Below, one piece after another: positions 29,404 through 41,566 of a DNA stretch of 64,000 nucleotides; position 1 is the first letter of the stretch; every line of letters begins with the position of its first letter. Source of the DNA: Barrientosiimonas humi. Its GTDB lineage: Bacteria; Actinomycetota; Actinomycetes; Actinomycetales; Dermatophilaceae. The stretch covers positions 1,457,375 to 1,521,374 of the forward strand of contig NZ_VFOK01000001.1 of NCBI RefSeq assembly GCF_006716095.1, in the 5' to 3' direction. Under the pieces are notes generated by a model. That model was not told where the DNA came from. It did not search any database and saw only the letters and a list, made by a program, of their open reading frames with translations. Made by a program: the position numbers and the translations under genes.

Positions 29404-30222
29404 TCAGGCGTCGGCGCCGTGGTGACTGCGGTAGCGGCAGATCGACGCGAACTCGTTCGGGTCGATCGAGGCGCCGCCGACGAGCGCGCCGTCGACGTCG
29501 GTCTGGGCCATGATCGCGGCGACGTTCGCGGCCTTGACGCTGCCGCCGTACAGCACGCGCACGCCGTCGGCCAGCTGCTGGTCGTAGCGCTCCGCGAGCC
29601 GCGCCCGGATCGCCGCGCAGACCTCCTGCGCGTCCTCGGGCGTCGCGACCTCGCCGGTGCCGATCGCCCAGACCGGCTCGTAGGCGATGACGATCGACCC
29701 GGCCTGCTCGGGGGTCAGCCCCTCGATCGCGGCGTCGAGCTGGCCGAGCACGTGCGGCACCTGCTCGCCACTCTGCCGGACCTCCAGCGGCTCCCCCACG
29801 CACAGGATCGGCGTCAGGTCGTGCCGGTAGGCCGCCTGCACCTTGTCGCGCACGACCTCGTCGGTCTCGCCGTAGAGCTCACGCCGCTCGCTGTGGCCGA
29901 CGACGACGTACGTGCAGCCCAGGCGGGCCAGGAACCCGCCGGAGATCTCCCCGGTGTAGGCGCCGGAGTCGTGCTGCGACAGGTCCTGGGCGCCCAGCTT
30001 CAGCTGCAGCTTGTCGCCGTCGATCAGCGTCTGCACGGTGCGCAGGTCGGTGAACGGCGGGAGCACGGCCACCTCGACGGCCGAGAAGTCGTGGCGTCCG
30101 TCGCGCAGCGTCCAGTCCAGCTTCTGCACCAGGTGCGCGGCCTGGAGGTGGTCCAGGTTCATCTTCCAGTTGCCCGCCATGAGCGGGGTGCGCCCGGAGG
30201 TCTTGCTCGCGCTGTCGGCCAT
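29404..30222 (-). CDS. tpiA: triose-phosphate isomerase
   Basis: Glycolytic enzyme of 272 residues. The N-terminal GNWKMNLD has the catalytic Lys, [11 protein letters not shown] has the catalytic His, and [11 protein letters not shown] has the catalytic Glu. I used the ATG at 30222, since GGAG lies eight bases before it; a GTG two codons earlier overlaps the pgk stop. It is the third gene of gap-pgk-tpiA, followed about 110 bases later by secG. Confidence 0.96.
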   Translation of the reverse strand: MADSASKTSGRTPLMAGNWKMNLDHLQAAHLVQKLDWTLRDGRHDFSAVEVAVLPPFTDLRTVQTLIDGDKLQLKLGAQDLSQHDSGAYTGEISGGFLARLGCTYVVVGHSERRELYGETDEVVRDKVQAAYRHDLTPILCVGEPLEVRQSGEQVPHVLGQLDAAIEGLTPEQAGSIVIAYEPVWAIGTGEVATPEDAQEVCAAIRARLAERYDQQLADGVRVLYGGSVKAANVAAIMAQTDVDGALVGGASIDPNEFASICRYRSHHGADA

Positions 30223-30224
30223 CG

Positions 30225-32431
<2,207 letters not shown>

Positions 32432-32489
32432 TCAGGGTCCTTCCGAAAGTGGGAGGCCACGCGATCGGGCGCGGCCGGAGCCGTTCCCG

Positions 32490-32495
32490 AGCCTA
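32490..32495 (-). promoter_or_regulatory. -10 box of the gap operon promoter
   Basis: TAGGCT on the minus strand, inside ACTAGGCTCGGGA, the same 13 bases as at tkt (19929-19941). It predicts a leader of roughly 55 bases. Confidence 0.55.
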
Positions 32496-32564
32496 GTAGA
32501 GCCCCGGCACCGCCCGGCATCCGGCTCAACAGCCGGTAAGCGAGCGTTCACCCCCGCCCCAGCG

Positions 32565-32636
32565 CGCATGAAACCCGGTTACGTGGCTTTGACCTCAATG
32601 CATCGGGGTCAAAGCCACGTAACCCGGTTTCATGCG
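32565..32636. repeat. long palindrome, 30-bp arms (family P, copy A)
   Basis: Arms 32565-32594 and 32607-32636 are reverse complements with one mismatch and a 12-base loop. The ends CATGAAAC...GTTTCATG and the block ACGTAACCCGG match the palindrome at 59311. Inner bases differ between copies, but both arms change together (GTGGC with GCCAC here). It lies in the 323-base gap between gap and the whiA end. Confidence 0.85.
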
Positions 32637-32660
32637 TTCGGACCCGACAGGCCGGAGCAC

Positions 32661-32751
32661 GGCTCGGCGACGATGCCGGCAGGCCGGAGCGTGCGACGGG
32701 CGGCCGGAGCGTGCGACGGGCGGCCGGAGGAGGAGCCGAGGCAGAAAGGAA
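32661..32751. repeat. stop-adjacent intergenic element (family R2, copy 2) with a 20-bp duplication
   Basis: GGCTCGGCGACGATGCCGG through GGAGCCGAGGCAGAAAGGA matches the element at 9200-9270. It ends right against the whiA stop. Inside, GGCCGGAGCGTGCGACGGG is repeated with a 20-bp period (32682 and 32702). With the palindrome it fills the space between gap and whiA; I see no gene there. Confidence 0.65.
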
Positions 32752-33729
32752 TCAGTCCAGCATCTCGGGGGTGAGGTTGGCGTTGGTGCCGGGGACGCCC
32801 TGCTCCTCGGCGCGCTTGTCGGCCATGGCGAGGAGGCGGCGGATGCGTCCGGCGACGGCGTCCTTGGTCATCGGCGGGTCGGCGAGCTGGCCGAGCTCTT
32901 CGAGGCTGGCCTGCTTGTGCTCGGTGCGCAGCCGCCCGGCCTCGGCGAGGTGGTCGGGGACCTCGTCGCCGAGGATCTCCAGCGCGCGCTCGACCCGGGA
33001 GCCGGCGGCGACGGCGGCGCGGGCGGAGCGGCGCAGGTTGGCGTCGTCGAAGTTCGCGAGCCGGTTGGCGGTGGCGCGCACCTCGCGGCGCATGCGGCGC
33101 TCCTCCCACTCCAGCACGGCCTCGTGCGAACCGAGCCGGGTGAGGATCGCACTGATGGCGTCGCCGTCGCGGATCACGACGCGGTCGACCCCGCGCACCT
33201 CGCGGGCCTTGGCCTGCACGCCGAGCCGGCGCGCCGCGCCGACGAGGGCGAGGGCGACCTCGGGTCCGGGGCTGGTGACCTCGAGCGAGCTGGACCGGCC
33301 CGGCTCGGTGAGCGAACCGTGCGCCAGGAACGCGCCGCGCCAGGCGGCCTCGGCGTCGCAGGCCGCGCCCCGCACGACCTTGGCAGGGAGGCCGCGCACC
33401 GGACGTCCGCTGCCGTCGACGAGACCGGTCTGCCGGGCGAGGGTCTCACCCTCGCCGGCGACGCGGACGACGTAGCGGGTGCTCTTGCGGATGCCCGCGC
33501 CGGACAGCACCATCAGCTCGCTCTCGTGGCCGTAGACCTCGGCGATGTGGTGACGCAGCCGACGCGCGGCGCTCGCGGTGTCGAGCTCGGCCTCGACGAC
33601 GATGCGCCCGCCGACGATGTGCAGGCCCCCGGCGAACCGGAGCATGGCGGCGATCTCGGCTTTGCGGCAGCAGGTCTTGGTGATCGGGAACCTGCTCAGC
33701 TCGTCCTTGACCTTCGCCGTCATGGCCAT
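32752..33729 (-). CDS. whiA: WhiA, sporulation/cell-division regulator
   Basis: A 325-residue DNA-binding protein with an N-terminal LAGLIDADG-like fold ([23 protein letters not shown] onwards in the family) and a C-terminal helix-turn-helix ([19 protein letters not shown]). In Streptomyces it works with WhiB in sporulation septation; non-sporulating actinobacteria keep it too. I took the ATG at 33729 because GAGAGG is well spaced; an ATG three codons earlier exists. It ends the uvrC-rapZ-yvcK-whiA unit. Confidence 0.95.
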   Translation of the reverse strand: MAMTAKVKDELSRFPITKTCCRKAEIAAMLRFAGGLHIVGGRIVVEAELDTASAARRLRHHIAEVYGHESELMVLSGAGIRKSTRYVVRVAGEGETLARQTGLVDGSGRPVRGLPAKVVRGAACDAEAAWRGAFLAHGSLTEPGRSSSLEVTSPGPEVALALVGAARRLGVQAKAREVRGVDRVVIRDGDAISAILTRLGSHEAVLEWEERRMRREVRATANRLANFDDANLRRSARAAVAAGSRVERALEILGDEVPDHLAEAGRLRTEHKQASLEELGQLADPPMTKDAVAGRIRRLLAMADKRAEEQGVPGTNANLTPEMLD

Positions 33730-33813
33730 GCGGCTCATCCTCTCACTGCGGTGTGGTGGAAGTGCGTCGGCCGGACGACGCGACGAGGCAGCGTAACGCC
33801 GTCTCCTGGAAGG

Positions 33814-34758
33814 TCATTCCATGATGTCGCGGTAGGCCGCGGCGAGCCGGAGGGTGTCGTGCGTGCCGGGGTGGTCGGGGTCGGCGACGGCCGAGAGCGA
33901 GACCTCCGCGCCCATCTCCTGGGCCCGGGCGCGCAAACCGTCGAGACCGTCGCCGACGGCGCTCGGGTCGGCGAGGACGACGTCCAGGTGCAGGTCGGCG
34001 GCGTGCTCGGTGAGCACCTGCAGGTGGTCGGCGGGCGTGAAGCCTCGGCTCTCGCCGCTGTCGAGCACCATGTTGAGGGTGAGCAGCCGGCGGGCGCGGG
34101 TGTGCACGAGCGCCTCGCGCAGCTCGGGCACCAGCAGGTGCGGCATGACCGAGGTGAACCAGGAGCCCGGTCCGAGGATGACCCAGTCGGCGTCGTAGAT
34201 CGCCTGCACGGCCTCGGCGCACGCGGCCGGCGGGTCGGGGTCGAGGTGGACGCCCAGCACCTGCCCGGGGCTGGTCGCGAGCCGCACCTGGCCGACCACC
34301 TGCTCGACCTCGTCGGGGCGCTCGGGGTCGTCGCCGCGCACGGTGCCGCCGATGCGCACCGGCTCGATGGCCATGGGCAGCACCCGGCCCCGCGCCCCCA
34401 GCAGCCGCCCGACCAGGTCGAGCCCGGCCACGGGGTCGCCGAGCAGGTCCCACAGCGAGGCGATGATCAGGTTGCCCAGCGCGTGACCGCCGAGCGGCCC
34501 GTCGCCCGGGAAGCGGTGCTGCAGGGCGTCGCGCCACTGCAGCCCCCAGTCGGTCGTGCTGCACAGCGCGGCCAGCGCCATGCGCAGGTCGCCCGGCGGG
34601 AGGATGTCGAACTCCTCGCGCAGCCGGCCGCTGGAGCCGCCGTCGTCGGCGACGGTCACGACCGCGGTGATGCCGTCGGTGACGTGCTGGAGCGCCTGGA
34701 GAGAGGCGTACAGACCGTGGCCGCCGCCGAGCGCGGCCACCTGGAGCCGGCGGGTCAT
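33814..34758 (-). CDS. YvcK/CofD-like gluconeogenesis factor
   Basis: A 314-residue protein of the YvcK family. The N-terminal ALGGGHGLYASLQAL and VVTVADDGGSSGRLR form the nucleotide-sugar pocket. Relatives bind UDP-GlcNAc and are needed for growth on gluconeogenic carbon and for cell-wall homeostasis. The ATG overlaps the rapZ stop by four bases. Confidence 0.93.
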   Translation of the reverse strand: MTRRLQVAALGGGHGLYASLQALQHVTDGITAVVTVADDGGSSGRLREEFDILPPGDLRMALAALCSTTDWGLQWRDALQHRFPGDGPLGGHALGNLIIASLWDLLGDPVAGLDLVGRLLGARGRVLPMAIEPVRIGGTVRGDDPERPDEVEQVVGQVRLATSPGQVLGVHLDPDPPAACAEAVQAIYDADWVILGPGSWFTSVMPHLLVPELREALVHTRARRLLTLNMVLDSGESRGFTPADHLQVLTEHAADLHLDVVLADPSAVGDGLDGLRARAQEMGAEVSLSAVADPDHPGTHDTLRLAAAYRDIME

Positions 34759-35648
34759 TCGCGCCCCAGATCGCGGTGGACGACCACCGTGCCGATGTCG
34801 GGACTCTGGATGCGCCGGCCGAGCTCCTCGGCCATCGCCACCGAGCGGTGCTTGCCGCCGGTGCAGCCGACGGCGAGCGTGACGTAGCTGCGGCCCTCGC
34901 GCAGGTAGCCGGCGGTGACCGGCTCGAGCAGGTCCAGGACCCGGTCGACGAACTCCTGGGCGCCCGGCTGCGCGAGCACGAAGTCGGCGACCACGGCGTC
35001 CTTGCCGGTGAACGGGCGCAGCGCGGGGTCCCAGTACGGGTTGGGCAGGAACCGCATGTCGAAGACCATGTCGGCGTCGAGGGGCAGGCCGTACTTGAAG
35101 CCGAACGACATCACGGCGATGCGCAGCGGCACCCGGTCGTCGCCGCCGACCAGCTGCTGGATCTTGGCGGTGAGCTGGTGCACGTTGAGACCGCTGGTGT
35201 CGATCAGCAGGTCGGCGTTGGCGCGCAGGTCGCGCAGCATCTCGCGCTCGCGGATGATGCCGTCGAGCATCCGGCCGTCGTCCTGCAGCGGGTGCGGCCG
35301 GCGCACCGACTCGAAGCGGCGCACGAGCGACTCGTCGGTGGCGTCGACGAAGACCAGGGTCGGCAGGTAGCCGTGGTCGCGCAGCCGGTCGAGGCCGTCG
35401 CGGAAGTCGGTGAAGAACGCGCGGCTGCGCACGTCGACCACCGCGGCCAGCCGCAGGCCGTCCTCGCCGACGTCGTCGCGCTCGAGCAGCTCGGCCATGG
35501 GCACGAGCATCTGCGGGGGGAGGTTGTCGATGACGTACCAGCCGCTGTCCTCGAGCACGTTGGCCACGGTCGAGCGGCCGGCACCGCTCATCCCGGTGAC
35601 GATGAGCAGCTCGCGGGTGCGCGCCTCGGGCGGCTCGGTCTCGTCCAT
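34755..35648 (-). CDS. rapZ: RapZ-like nucleotide-binding protein
   Basis: A 297-residue P-loop protein (family YvcJ/RapZ). Walker A is TGMSGAGRST, with Arg for the usual Lys as often seen in actinobacteria. The C-terminal domain has SFGFKYGLPLDADMVFDMRFLPNP and VGCTGGKHRSVAM. In E. coli RapZ directs RNase E to small RNAs; the actinobacterial role is unclear. It lies between uvrC and yvcK. Confidence 0.93.
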   Translation of the reverse strand: MDETEPPEARTRELLIVTGMSGAGRSTVANVLEDSGWYVIDNLPPQMLVPMAELLERDDVGEDGLRLAAVVDVRSRAFFTDFRDGLDRLRDHGYLPTLVFVDATDESLVRRFESVRRPHPLQDDGRMLDGIIREREMLRDLRANADLLIDTSGLNVHQLTAKIQQLVGGDDRVPLRIAVMSFGFKYGLPLDADMVFDMRFLPNPYWDPALRPFTGKDAVVADFVLAQPGAQEFVDRVLDLLEPVTAGYLREGRSYVTLAVGCTGGKHRSVAMAEELGRRIQSPDIGTVVVHRDLGRE

Positions 35649-35670
35649 GTGCGGTGCTCTCCCGGCTGGT

Positions 35671-37680
35671 TCAGTCGACGATCTCGCCGGTGGTCAGGTT
35701 GACCGCCGGGGTGGACTCGGCGTCGCCGTCGTGCAGTGCGGCGTGGATGCTCGCGGCCAGCGTAGGGCCCACGCCGCGCACCTGCGTGATGTCCTCGACG
35801 CTCGCGGCCCGCAGCTTCTTGACCGAGCCGAAGTGCTTGAGCAGCGCGGCCTGGCGCGCCTCCCCCAACCCCGGTATGCCGTCGAGGGCCGAGCGGGTCA
35901 TCGCGCTGGAGCGACGCTGCCGGTGGAAGGTGATCGCGAACCGGTGCGCCTCGTCGCGCACCCGCTGCAGCAGGTAGAGGCCCTCGCTGGTGCGCGGCAG
36001 CAGCACCGGGAACTCGTCGTCGGGCAGCCAGACCTCCTCGAGGCGCTTCGCCAGGCCGACCACGGCGACGTCGTCGATGCCGACGGAGTCCAGCACCCGC
36101 CGGGCCGCCTGGACCTGGGGGCGACCGCCGTCGACGACGACCAGCTGCGGTGGGTAGGCGAAGCGCCGGGGCCGCCCGGTCGTCTCGTCGATGGGTCCGC
36201 TGCGGGTGACCTCGTCGTCGCCCTCGGCGCCGACACCCTCGACGTCGCCCGCCTGGTCGCGGTCGTCGAGGTAGCGACGGAAGCGGCGGCCGAGCACCTC
36301 GGCCATCGCCGCGGTGTCGTCGCGCCGGACCGAGCCGTCGGCCTGCACCTCGCCCTGCACGATGAACCGGCGGTACTCCCCCTTGCGGGGCAGGCCGTCC
36401 TCGAAGACCACCATCGAGGCCACCACGTTGGTGCCCTGCACGTGGCTGACGTCGAAGCACTCGATGCGCAGCGGCGCCTGGTCCAGGTCGAGGGCCTGCT
36501 GCAGCTCCTCGAGCGCCTGGCTGCGCGCGGTGAGGTCGCCCGCCCGCGCCACCTTGTGCCGGGCCAGTGCCTGCTGCGCGTTGCGCTCGACGGTGGCCAT
36601 CAGGGTGCGCTTGTCGCCGCGCTGCGGCACCCGCAGGTCGACCCGCGCGCCGCGCAGCGCGCCGAGCCAGGCGGCGACGGACTCGGAGTCGGGCGGCAGC
36701 ACCGGCACGAGCACCTCGCGCGGCACGCCCTCGGGCGACTCGCCGCCGTAGACCTGCTGCAGCAGGTGCTCGATGACCTCGGGCTGCCCGACGTCGCCCT
36801 CGGACTGGGTCTCGGCCACCCAGCCGCGCTGGCCGCGCACGCGTCCCCCGCGGACGTGGAACACCTGCACGGCGGCCTCGAGCTCGTCGGAGCTGACGCC
36901 GAACACGTCGGCGTCGGTCGCGTCGCCGAGCACCACCGCCGAGCGCTCGAGCGCCTTGTCGAGCGCCTGCAGGTCGTCGCGGCGCCGGGCCGCGGTCTCG
37001 AAGTCGAGGTCGGCGCTGGCGGCGCGCATCTGCCGCTCCAGCCGCTTGACGAACTTGGCGGTGGAACCGGCCATGAAGTCGCAGAAGTCCTCGGCGATCT
37101 CGCGATGCTCCTGCGGCGTCACCCGCCCGACGCAGGGCGCGGAGCACTTGTCGATGTAGCCGAGCAGGCACGGGCGGCCGACCTGCTCGGCCCGCTTGAA
37201 CACACCGTTGCTGCAGGTGCGCACCGGGAAGACGCGCAGCAGCTGGTCGAGCGTCTCGCGGATGGCCCAGGCGTGGGCGTACGGCCCGAAGTAGCGGGTG
37301 CCCTTGCGCTTGCGACCGCGCATGACCTGGGCCCGCGGGAACTCCTCGCCCATCGTGACGGCGAGGTAGGGATAGGACTTGTCGTCGCGGTACTTGACGT
37401 TGAACCGCGGGTCGAACTCCTTGATCCAGGAGTACTCCAGCTGCAGGGCCTCGACCTCGTTGCGCACCACGGTCCACTCGACGCTCGCGCCGGTGAGCAC
37501 CATCGTGCGGGTGCGCGGGTGCAGGGCCGCCAGGTCCTGGAAGTACGACGACAGCCGGCTGCGCAGGGACTTCGCCTTGCCGACGTAGATGACCCGGCCG
37601 TCCTTGTCGCGGAACCGGTAGACGCCGGGATCGACCGGGATCTCCCCCGGCTTCGGGCGGTATGTCGACGGGTCGGCCAC
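35671..37680 (-). CDS. uvrC: UvrC, excision nuclease subunit
   Basis: A 669-residue nuclease that makes both cuts in nucleotide excision repair. The N-terminal GIY-YIG domain starts [19 protein letters not shown]. The UVR motif ([20 protein letters not shown]) lies near residues 205-225. The RNase H-like domain has VDGGRPQVQ, and the C-terminal HhH pair is at [19 protein letters not shown]. The GTG start has a leaderless-type promoter. uvrA lies upstream and uvrB 12 kb away. Confidence 0.96.
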   Translation of the reverse strand: MADPSTYRPKPGEIPVDPGVYRFRDKDGRVIYVGKAKSLRSRLSSYFQDLAALHPRTRTMVLTGASVEWTVVRNEVEALQLEYSWIKEFDPRFNVKYRDDKSYPYLAVTMGEEFPRAQVMRGRKRKGTRYFGPYAHAWAIRETLDQLLRVFPVRTCSNGVFKRAEQVGRPCLLGYIDKCSAPCVGRVTPQEHREIAEDFCDFMAGSTAKFVKRLERQMRAASADLDFETAARRRDDLQALDKALERSAVVLGDATDADVFGVSSDELEAAVQVFHVRGGRVRGQRGWVAETQSEGDVGQPEVIEHLLQQVYGGESPEGVPREVLVPVLPPDSESVAAWLGALRGARVDLRVPQRGDKRTLMATVERNAQQALARHKVARAGDLTARSQALEELQQALDLDQAPLRIECFDVSHVQGTNVVASMVVFEDGLPRKGEYRRFIVQGEVQADGSVRRDDTAAMAEVLGRRFRRYLDDRDQAGDVEGVGAEGDDEVTRSGPIDETTGRPRRFAYPPQLVVVDGGRPQVQAARRVLDSVGIDDVAVVGLAKRLEEVWLPDDEFPVLLPRTSEGLYLLQRVRDEAHRFAITFHRQRRSSAMTRSALDGIPGLGEARQAALLKHFGSVKKLRAASVEDITQVRGVGPTLAASIHAALHDGDAESTPAVNLTTGEIVD

Positions 37681-37686
37681 GCCCCC

Positions 37687-37692
37687 ACCCTA
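37687..37692 (-). promoter_or_regulatory. -10 box of a leaderless promoter (uvrC)
   Basis: TAGGGT on the minus strand, six bases, then the GTG of uvrC. Confidence 0.65.
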
Positions 37693-37727
37693 CGAACCGG
37701 GTGCGACAGCCGCGCGGCCGCCGGGGA

Positions 37728-38243
37728 TCAGCCGATGCGCAGCGTGGACCCCTCGACGGTCACCTGCTTGGCCGCGAGCGGAGCCTCGGCCGGCCCCTTC
37801 TCGACCGCACCCGTCTCGGCGTTGAACACGCTTCCGTGACAAGGGCATTCGATCTTTCCGGCCGCGACCTGGTCGACGAGGCACTGCTCGTGGGTGCAGA
37901 CCGCGGTGAACGCCTTGAACTGTCCCTGCGTGGGCTGGGTGACGACCACCTTGGCACCCTCGTCGACATAGCCGCCGCCGACCGGGACCTGCGAGGTCTG
38001 CACGGTCGCACCGCCACCGCCACCGCTGCCCGAGCCGCCGGCCGCGGGAGCGCTGGAGCCCCCGGCCGGCGCGCTGGAGGTCGCGCCGGACCCACCGTCG
38101 GAGCCGCCGCAGGCGGCCAGGCCGGTCGCCGCCGCCAGGGTCGCCCCGCCGGTGAGGACGCGCCGGCGGCTGTGCCCGCCCGCCCCCGGCTGCTGCTCGA
38201 TGCGCTCGTCGCGTGCTGCGGGAGTCGTGGGCTGCTGGTCCAT
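37728..38243 (-). CDS. Tat-exported Rieske [2Fe-2S] lipoprotein
   Basis: A 171-residue exported protein. The signal has the twin-arginine motif SRRRVLTGG followed by a hydrophobic run and the lipobox LAAC, so Cys after LAA should be lipidated. A Ser/Gly/Ala-rich linker follows (about residues 50-85). The Rieske motifs are CTHEQC and CPCHGS, with the last Gly/Ser loop complete. GGAGGAG precedes the ATG. It is not part of a bc1 operon, so its redox partner is unknown. Confidence 0.92.
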   Translation of the reverse strand: MDQQPTTPAARDERIEQQPGAGGHSRRRVLTGGATLAAATGLAACGGSDGGSGATSSAPAGGSSAPAAGGSGSGGGGGATVQTSQVPVGGGYVDEGAKVVVTQPTQGQFKAFTAVCTHEQCLVDQVAAGKIECPCHGSVFNAETGAVEKGPAEAPLAAKQVTVEGSTLRIG

Positions 38244-38354
38244 GGTGCGCTCCTCCGCCGGGGTGCGGTCGGGACGTTCCCGACCCGGTTGTTGAACCAT
38301 CCAGCGTCCGGGCACACCGCAGGAGTTCCGGGAGCGGCCGATCCCGCGACCTCG

Positions 38355-41300
38355 TCAGGCCGACCGACGCGTCGACCTGCGGGCCGCCGGCTGCTTGCGG
38401 CCGCCGCTGGAGGACCTGCCGCCACTCGCCGACTTCTTCGTCGCGGACGCCTTCGCCCCGCTCTTCGCCGCGCCGCCCGAGGACTTTCCGGAGGAGGCGC
38501 GCTGCTGGCTGGGACGGACCCCGCCCGCCCCCTTGGCGAGCACCGGGCCGAGGAACCGGCCGGTGTGGCTCTCGGCCACCTGGGCGACCTGCTCGGGCGT
38601 GCCCTCGGCCACGACCGTGCCGCCGCCGTTGCCGCCCTCGGGGCCCATGTCGACGATCCAGTCGGCGCTCTTGATCACGTCGAGGTTGTGCTCGATGACG
38701 ATGACCGTGTTGCCCTTGTCGACCAGCCCCTGCAGCACGCCGAGCAGCTTGCGGATGTCCTCGAAGTGCAGGCCGGTGGTCGGCTCGTCCAGGACATAGA
38801 CCGTGCGGCCGGTCGACCGCTTCTGCAGCTCGGCCGCGAGCTTGACCCGCTGCGCCTCACCGCCGGACAGCGTGGGCGCCGGCTGCCCCAGCCGGACGTA
38901 GCCGAGGCCGACGTCGACCAGCGTCTTCATGTGCCGGCTGATCGCCGGGACCGCCGCGAAGAACTCGGCGGCCTCCTCGATCGGCATGTCGAGCACGTCG
39001 GAGATCGTCTTGCCCTTGAAGTGGACCTCGAGCGTCTCGCGGTTGTAGCGGGCGCCGTGGCACACCTCGCACGGGACGTAGACGTCGGGCAGGAAGTTCA
39101 TCTCGATCTTGATGGTCCCGTCGCCGCTGCACGCCTCGCAGCGACCGCCCTTGACGTTGAAGGAGAACCGGCCCGGCTGGTAGCCGCGCACCTTGGCCTC
39201 GGTGGTCTCGGCGAACAGCCGGCGCACGTGGTCGAAGACCCCGGTGTAGGTCGCCGGGTTGCTGCGCGGCGTGCGGCCGATCGGGCTCTGGTCGACGTGC
39301 ACCACCTTGTCGAGCTCGTCCAGCCCCTCGACGGTGCGGTGCCGGCCCGGCACGTGCCGGGCGCCGTTGAGCTGGTTGGCGAGCACGCGGTAGAGGACGT
39401 CGTTGACCAGCGTCGACTTGCCCGAGCCGGAGACCCCGGTGACGGCGACGAAGCTGCCGAGCGGGAAGCGTACGTCGATGTCGCGCAGGTTGTGCTCGCG
39501 CGCTCCGCGCACGGTCACCACGCGGCCGTCCTGCGGACGCCGCACGGTCGGGGTCGGGATCTCCTCGCGCCCGGCGAGGTAGGCGCCGGTGAGCGAGTCG
39601 GGCTGCTCGAGCAGGCCCGCGACGGGCCCGGAGTGCACCACCCGGCCACCGTGCTCGCCGGCGCCCGGGCCGATGTCGACGACCCAGTCGGCCGTCGCGA
39701 TGGTGTCTTCGTCGTGCTCGACCACGATCAGCGTGTTGCCGAGGTCGCGCAGCCGGGTCAGGGTCTCGATCAGCCGGTGGTTGTCTCGCTGGTGCAGCCC
39801 GATCGACGGCTCGTCGAGGACGTAGAGCACCCCGACGAGGCCGGAGCCGATCTGCGTGGCGAGCCGGATGCGCTGCGCCTCGCCGCCGGACAGGGTGCCG
39901 GCGGGGCGGTCGAGCGAGAGGTAGTCGAGGCCGACGTCGAGCAGGAAGCCCAGCCGCGCGTCGATCTCCTTGATCACCCGCTCGGCGATCTGCTGCTCGC
40001 GCGCGGTGAAGTCGACGGTGTCGAGGAAGCCGGCCGCCTCGGCGATCGGCAGCGCGCTCACCTCGGCGATCGACTTGCCGCCGACGGTGACGGCGAGCAC
40101 CTCGGGCTTGAGCCGCGCGCCGTGGCACACCGGGCACGGGACCTCGCGCATGTAGCCCTCGTAGCGCTCGCGGCTCCAGTCGCTCTCGGTCTCCTCGTGC
40201 CGGCGCTTGACGAAGGTGATCACGCCCTCGAAGCCCGTGGAGTAGCTGCGCTCGCGGCCGTAGCGGCTGCGGTAGCGGACGTGGACCTTGTGGTTCTTGC
40301 CGTGCAGCAACGCCTCGACGGCCCGGTCGGGCAGCGAGGACCAGGGCTGGTCGAGCGAGAACTTCAGGTCCTCGGCGAGCGCGCCGATGACCCGCTCGTA
40401 GTAGTCGTTGAGCCCCTGGCCCTGCGCCCACGGCAGGATCGCGCCCTCGCGGATCGACTTGTCCTGGTCGGGCACGACCAGGTCGGGGTCGACCTCGAGC
40501 TCGGTGCCGATGCCGGTGCACGCCGGGCAGGCGCCGAACGGACTGTTGAACGAGAACGAGCGCGGCTCGACGTCGTCGAGGGCGAGCGGGTGCCCGTTGG
40601 GGCAGGCGAGCTTCTCGGAGAAGCGTCGCTCCTGCGGACGGTCGGGGTCGTCGGCGGCGGCGTCGACGAACTCGATGACCACGACGCCGGAGGCGAGCCC
40701 CAGCGCCGTCTCGACCGAGTCGGTGAGCCGCTGCTTGCCGCTGGCGTCGTCGGGCCCGCGCGCGACGAGCCGGTCGACGACCACGTCGATCGAGTGCTTC
40801 TTCTGCTTGGCCAGCTTCGGCGGGTCGGTCAGGGTGACGGTCTCGCCGTCGACCCGGGCGCGGGAGTATCCCTTGCTCTGCAGCTCGGCGAACAGGTCGA
40901 CGAACTCGCCCTTGCGCTCGCGCACCACGGGCGCGAGCACCTGGAAGCGGGTGCGGTCGGGCAGCTCGAGCAGCTGGTCGACGATCTGCTGCGGGGTCTG
41001 CCGGGTGACCGGCTGGCCGCACACCGGGCAGTGCGGGCGGCCCGCGCGCGCGAACAGCAGCCGGAGGTAGTCGTAGACCTCCGTGATGGTGCCGACGGTC
41101 GAGCGCGGGTTGCGGTTGGTCGACTTCTGGTCGATCGACACCGCCGGCGACAGGCCCTCGATGAAGTCGACGTCGGGCTTGTCCATCTGCCCGAGGAACT
41201 GCCGGGCGTACGCCGACAGGGACTCGACATAACGACGCTGGCCCTCGGCGAAGATCGTGTCGAACGCCAGCGAGGACTTGCCCGAGCCGGACAGGCCGGT

Positions 41301-41423
41301 GAACACCACGAGGCTGTCGCGGGGCAGGTCGACCGAGATGTTCTTGAGGTTGTGCTCGCGGGCGCCGCGGACCCGCAGGTGGTCGCGCGCGGAGGGGGTC
41401 GGTGCAGGGGTGGCAGATGGCAC
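38355..41423 (-). CDS. uvrA: UvrA, excision repair damage sensor, with a basic tail
   Basis: A 1022-residue ATPase that finds DNA lesions with UvrB. It has two ABC modules: Walker [10 protein letters not shown] (first) and GVSGSGKST (second), each with a zinc motif, for example CPACTGIGT and CEACSGDGT. The last ~55 residues are Lys/Arg/Ser/Ala-rich ([15 protein letters not shown]), an extra basic tail beyond the family end. I placed the start at the GTG 41423, seven bases after a TAGCAT box; an in-frame ATG at 41432 overlaps that box. Confidence 0.95.
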   Translation of the reverse strand: MPSATPAPTPSARDHLRVRGAREHNLKNISVDLPRDSLVVFTGLSGSGKSSLAFDTIFAEGQRRYVESLSAYARQFLGQMDKPDVDFIEGLSPAVSIDQKSTNRNPRSTVGTITEVYDYLRLLFARAGRPHCPVCGQPVTRQTPQQIVDQLLELPDRTRFQVLAPVVRERKGEFVDLFAELQSKGYSRARVDGETVTLTDPPKLAKQKKHSIDVVVDRLVARGPDDASGKQRLTDSVETALGLASGVVVIEFVDAAADDPDRPQERRFSEKLACPNGHPLALDDVEPRSFSFNSPFGACPACTGIGTELEVDPDLVVPDQDKSIREGAILPWAQGQGLNDYYERVIGALAEDLKFSLDQPWSSLPDRAVEALLHGKNHKVHVRYRSRYGRERSYSTGFEGVITFVKRRHEETESDWSRERYEGYMREVPCPVCHGARLKPEVLAVTVGGKSIAEVSALPIAEAAGFLDTVDFTAREQQIAERVIKEIDARLGFLLDVGLDYLSLDRPAGTLSGGEAQRIRLATQIGSGLVGVLYVLDEPSIGLHQRDNHRLIETLTRLRDLGNTLIVVEHDEDTIATADWVVDIGPGAGEHGGRVVHSGPVAGLLEQPDSLTGAYLAGREEIPTPTVRRPQDGRVVTVRGAREHNLRDIDVRFPLGSFVAVTGVSGSGKSTLVNDVLYRVLANQLNGARHVPGRHRTVEGLDELDKVVHVDQSPIGRTPRSNPATYTGVFDHVRRLFAETTEAKVRGYQPGRFSFNVKGGRCEACSGDGTIKIEMNFLPDVYVPCEVCHGARYNRETLEVHFKGKTISDVLDMPIEEAAEFFAAVPAISRHMKTLVDVGLGYVRLGQPAPTLSGGEAQRVKLAAELQKRSTGRTVYVLDEPTTGLHFEDIRKLLGVLQGLVDKGNTVIVIEHNLDVIKSADWIVDMGPEGGNGGGTVVAEGTPEQVAQVAESHTGRFLGPVLAKGAGGVRPSQQRASSGKSSGGAAKSGAKASATKKSASGGRSSSGGRKQPAARRSTRRSA

Positions 41424-41430
41424 GACGACC

Positions 41431-41436
41431 ATGCTA
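41431..41436 (-). promoter_or_regulatory. -10 box of a leaderless promoter (uvrA)
   Basis: TAGCAT on the minus strand, seven bases before the GTG at 41423. No LexA-type box was recognised nearby. Confidence 0.5.
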
Positions 41437-41554
41437 GGTCCGCCCACCGACAGCCCCTGCCGCCGACCGAGCCACCCCCTCCCTGCGGAGGGGATCGCGC
41501 GGCGTGCGCGAGGTCACCGGCCGCGCCTGTTACGCACCTGGCCACCGGCGCGCC

Positions 41555-41560
41555 TACCCT
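41555..41560 (+). promoter_or_regulatory. -10 box of a leaderless promoter (GH15 gene)
   Basis: TACCCT, six bases, then the GTG start. The frame upstream of the GTG shows no family match. Confidence 0.65.
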
Positions 41561-41566
41561 TTCGGG

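Noticed and set aside
41424-41480. LexA/SOS box before uvrA
   Set aside because: I could not find a GAAC...GTTC type palindrome in the promoter; only a -10 box is visible.
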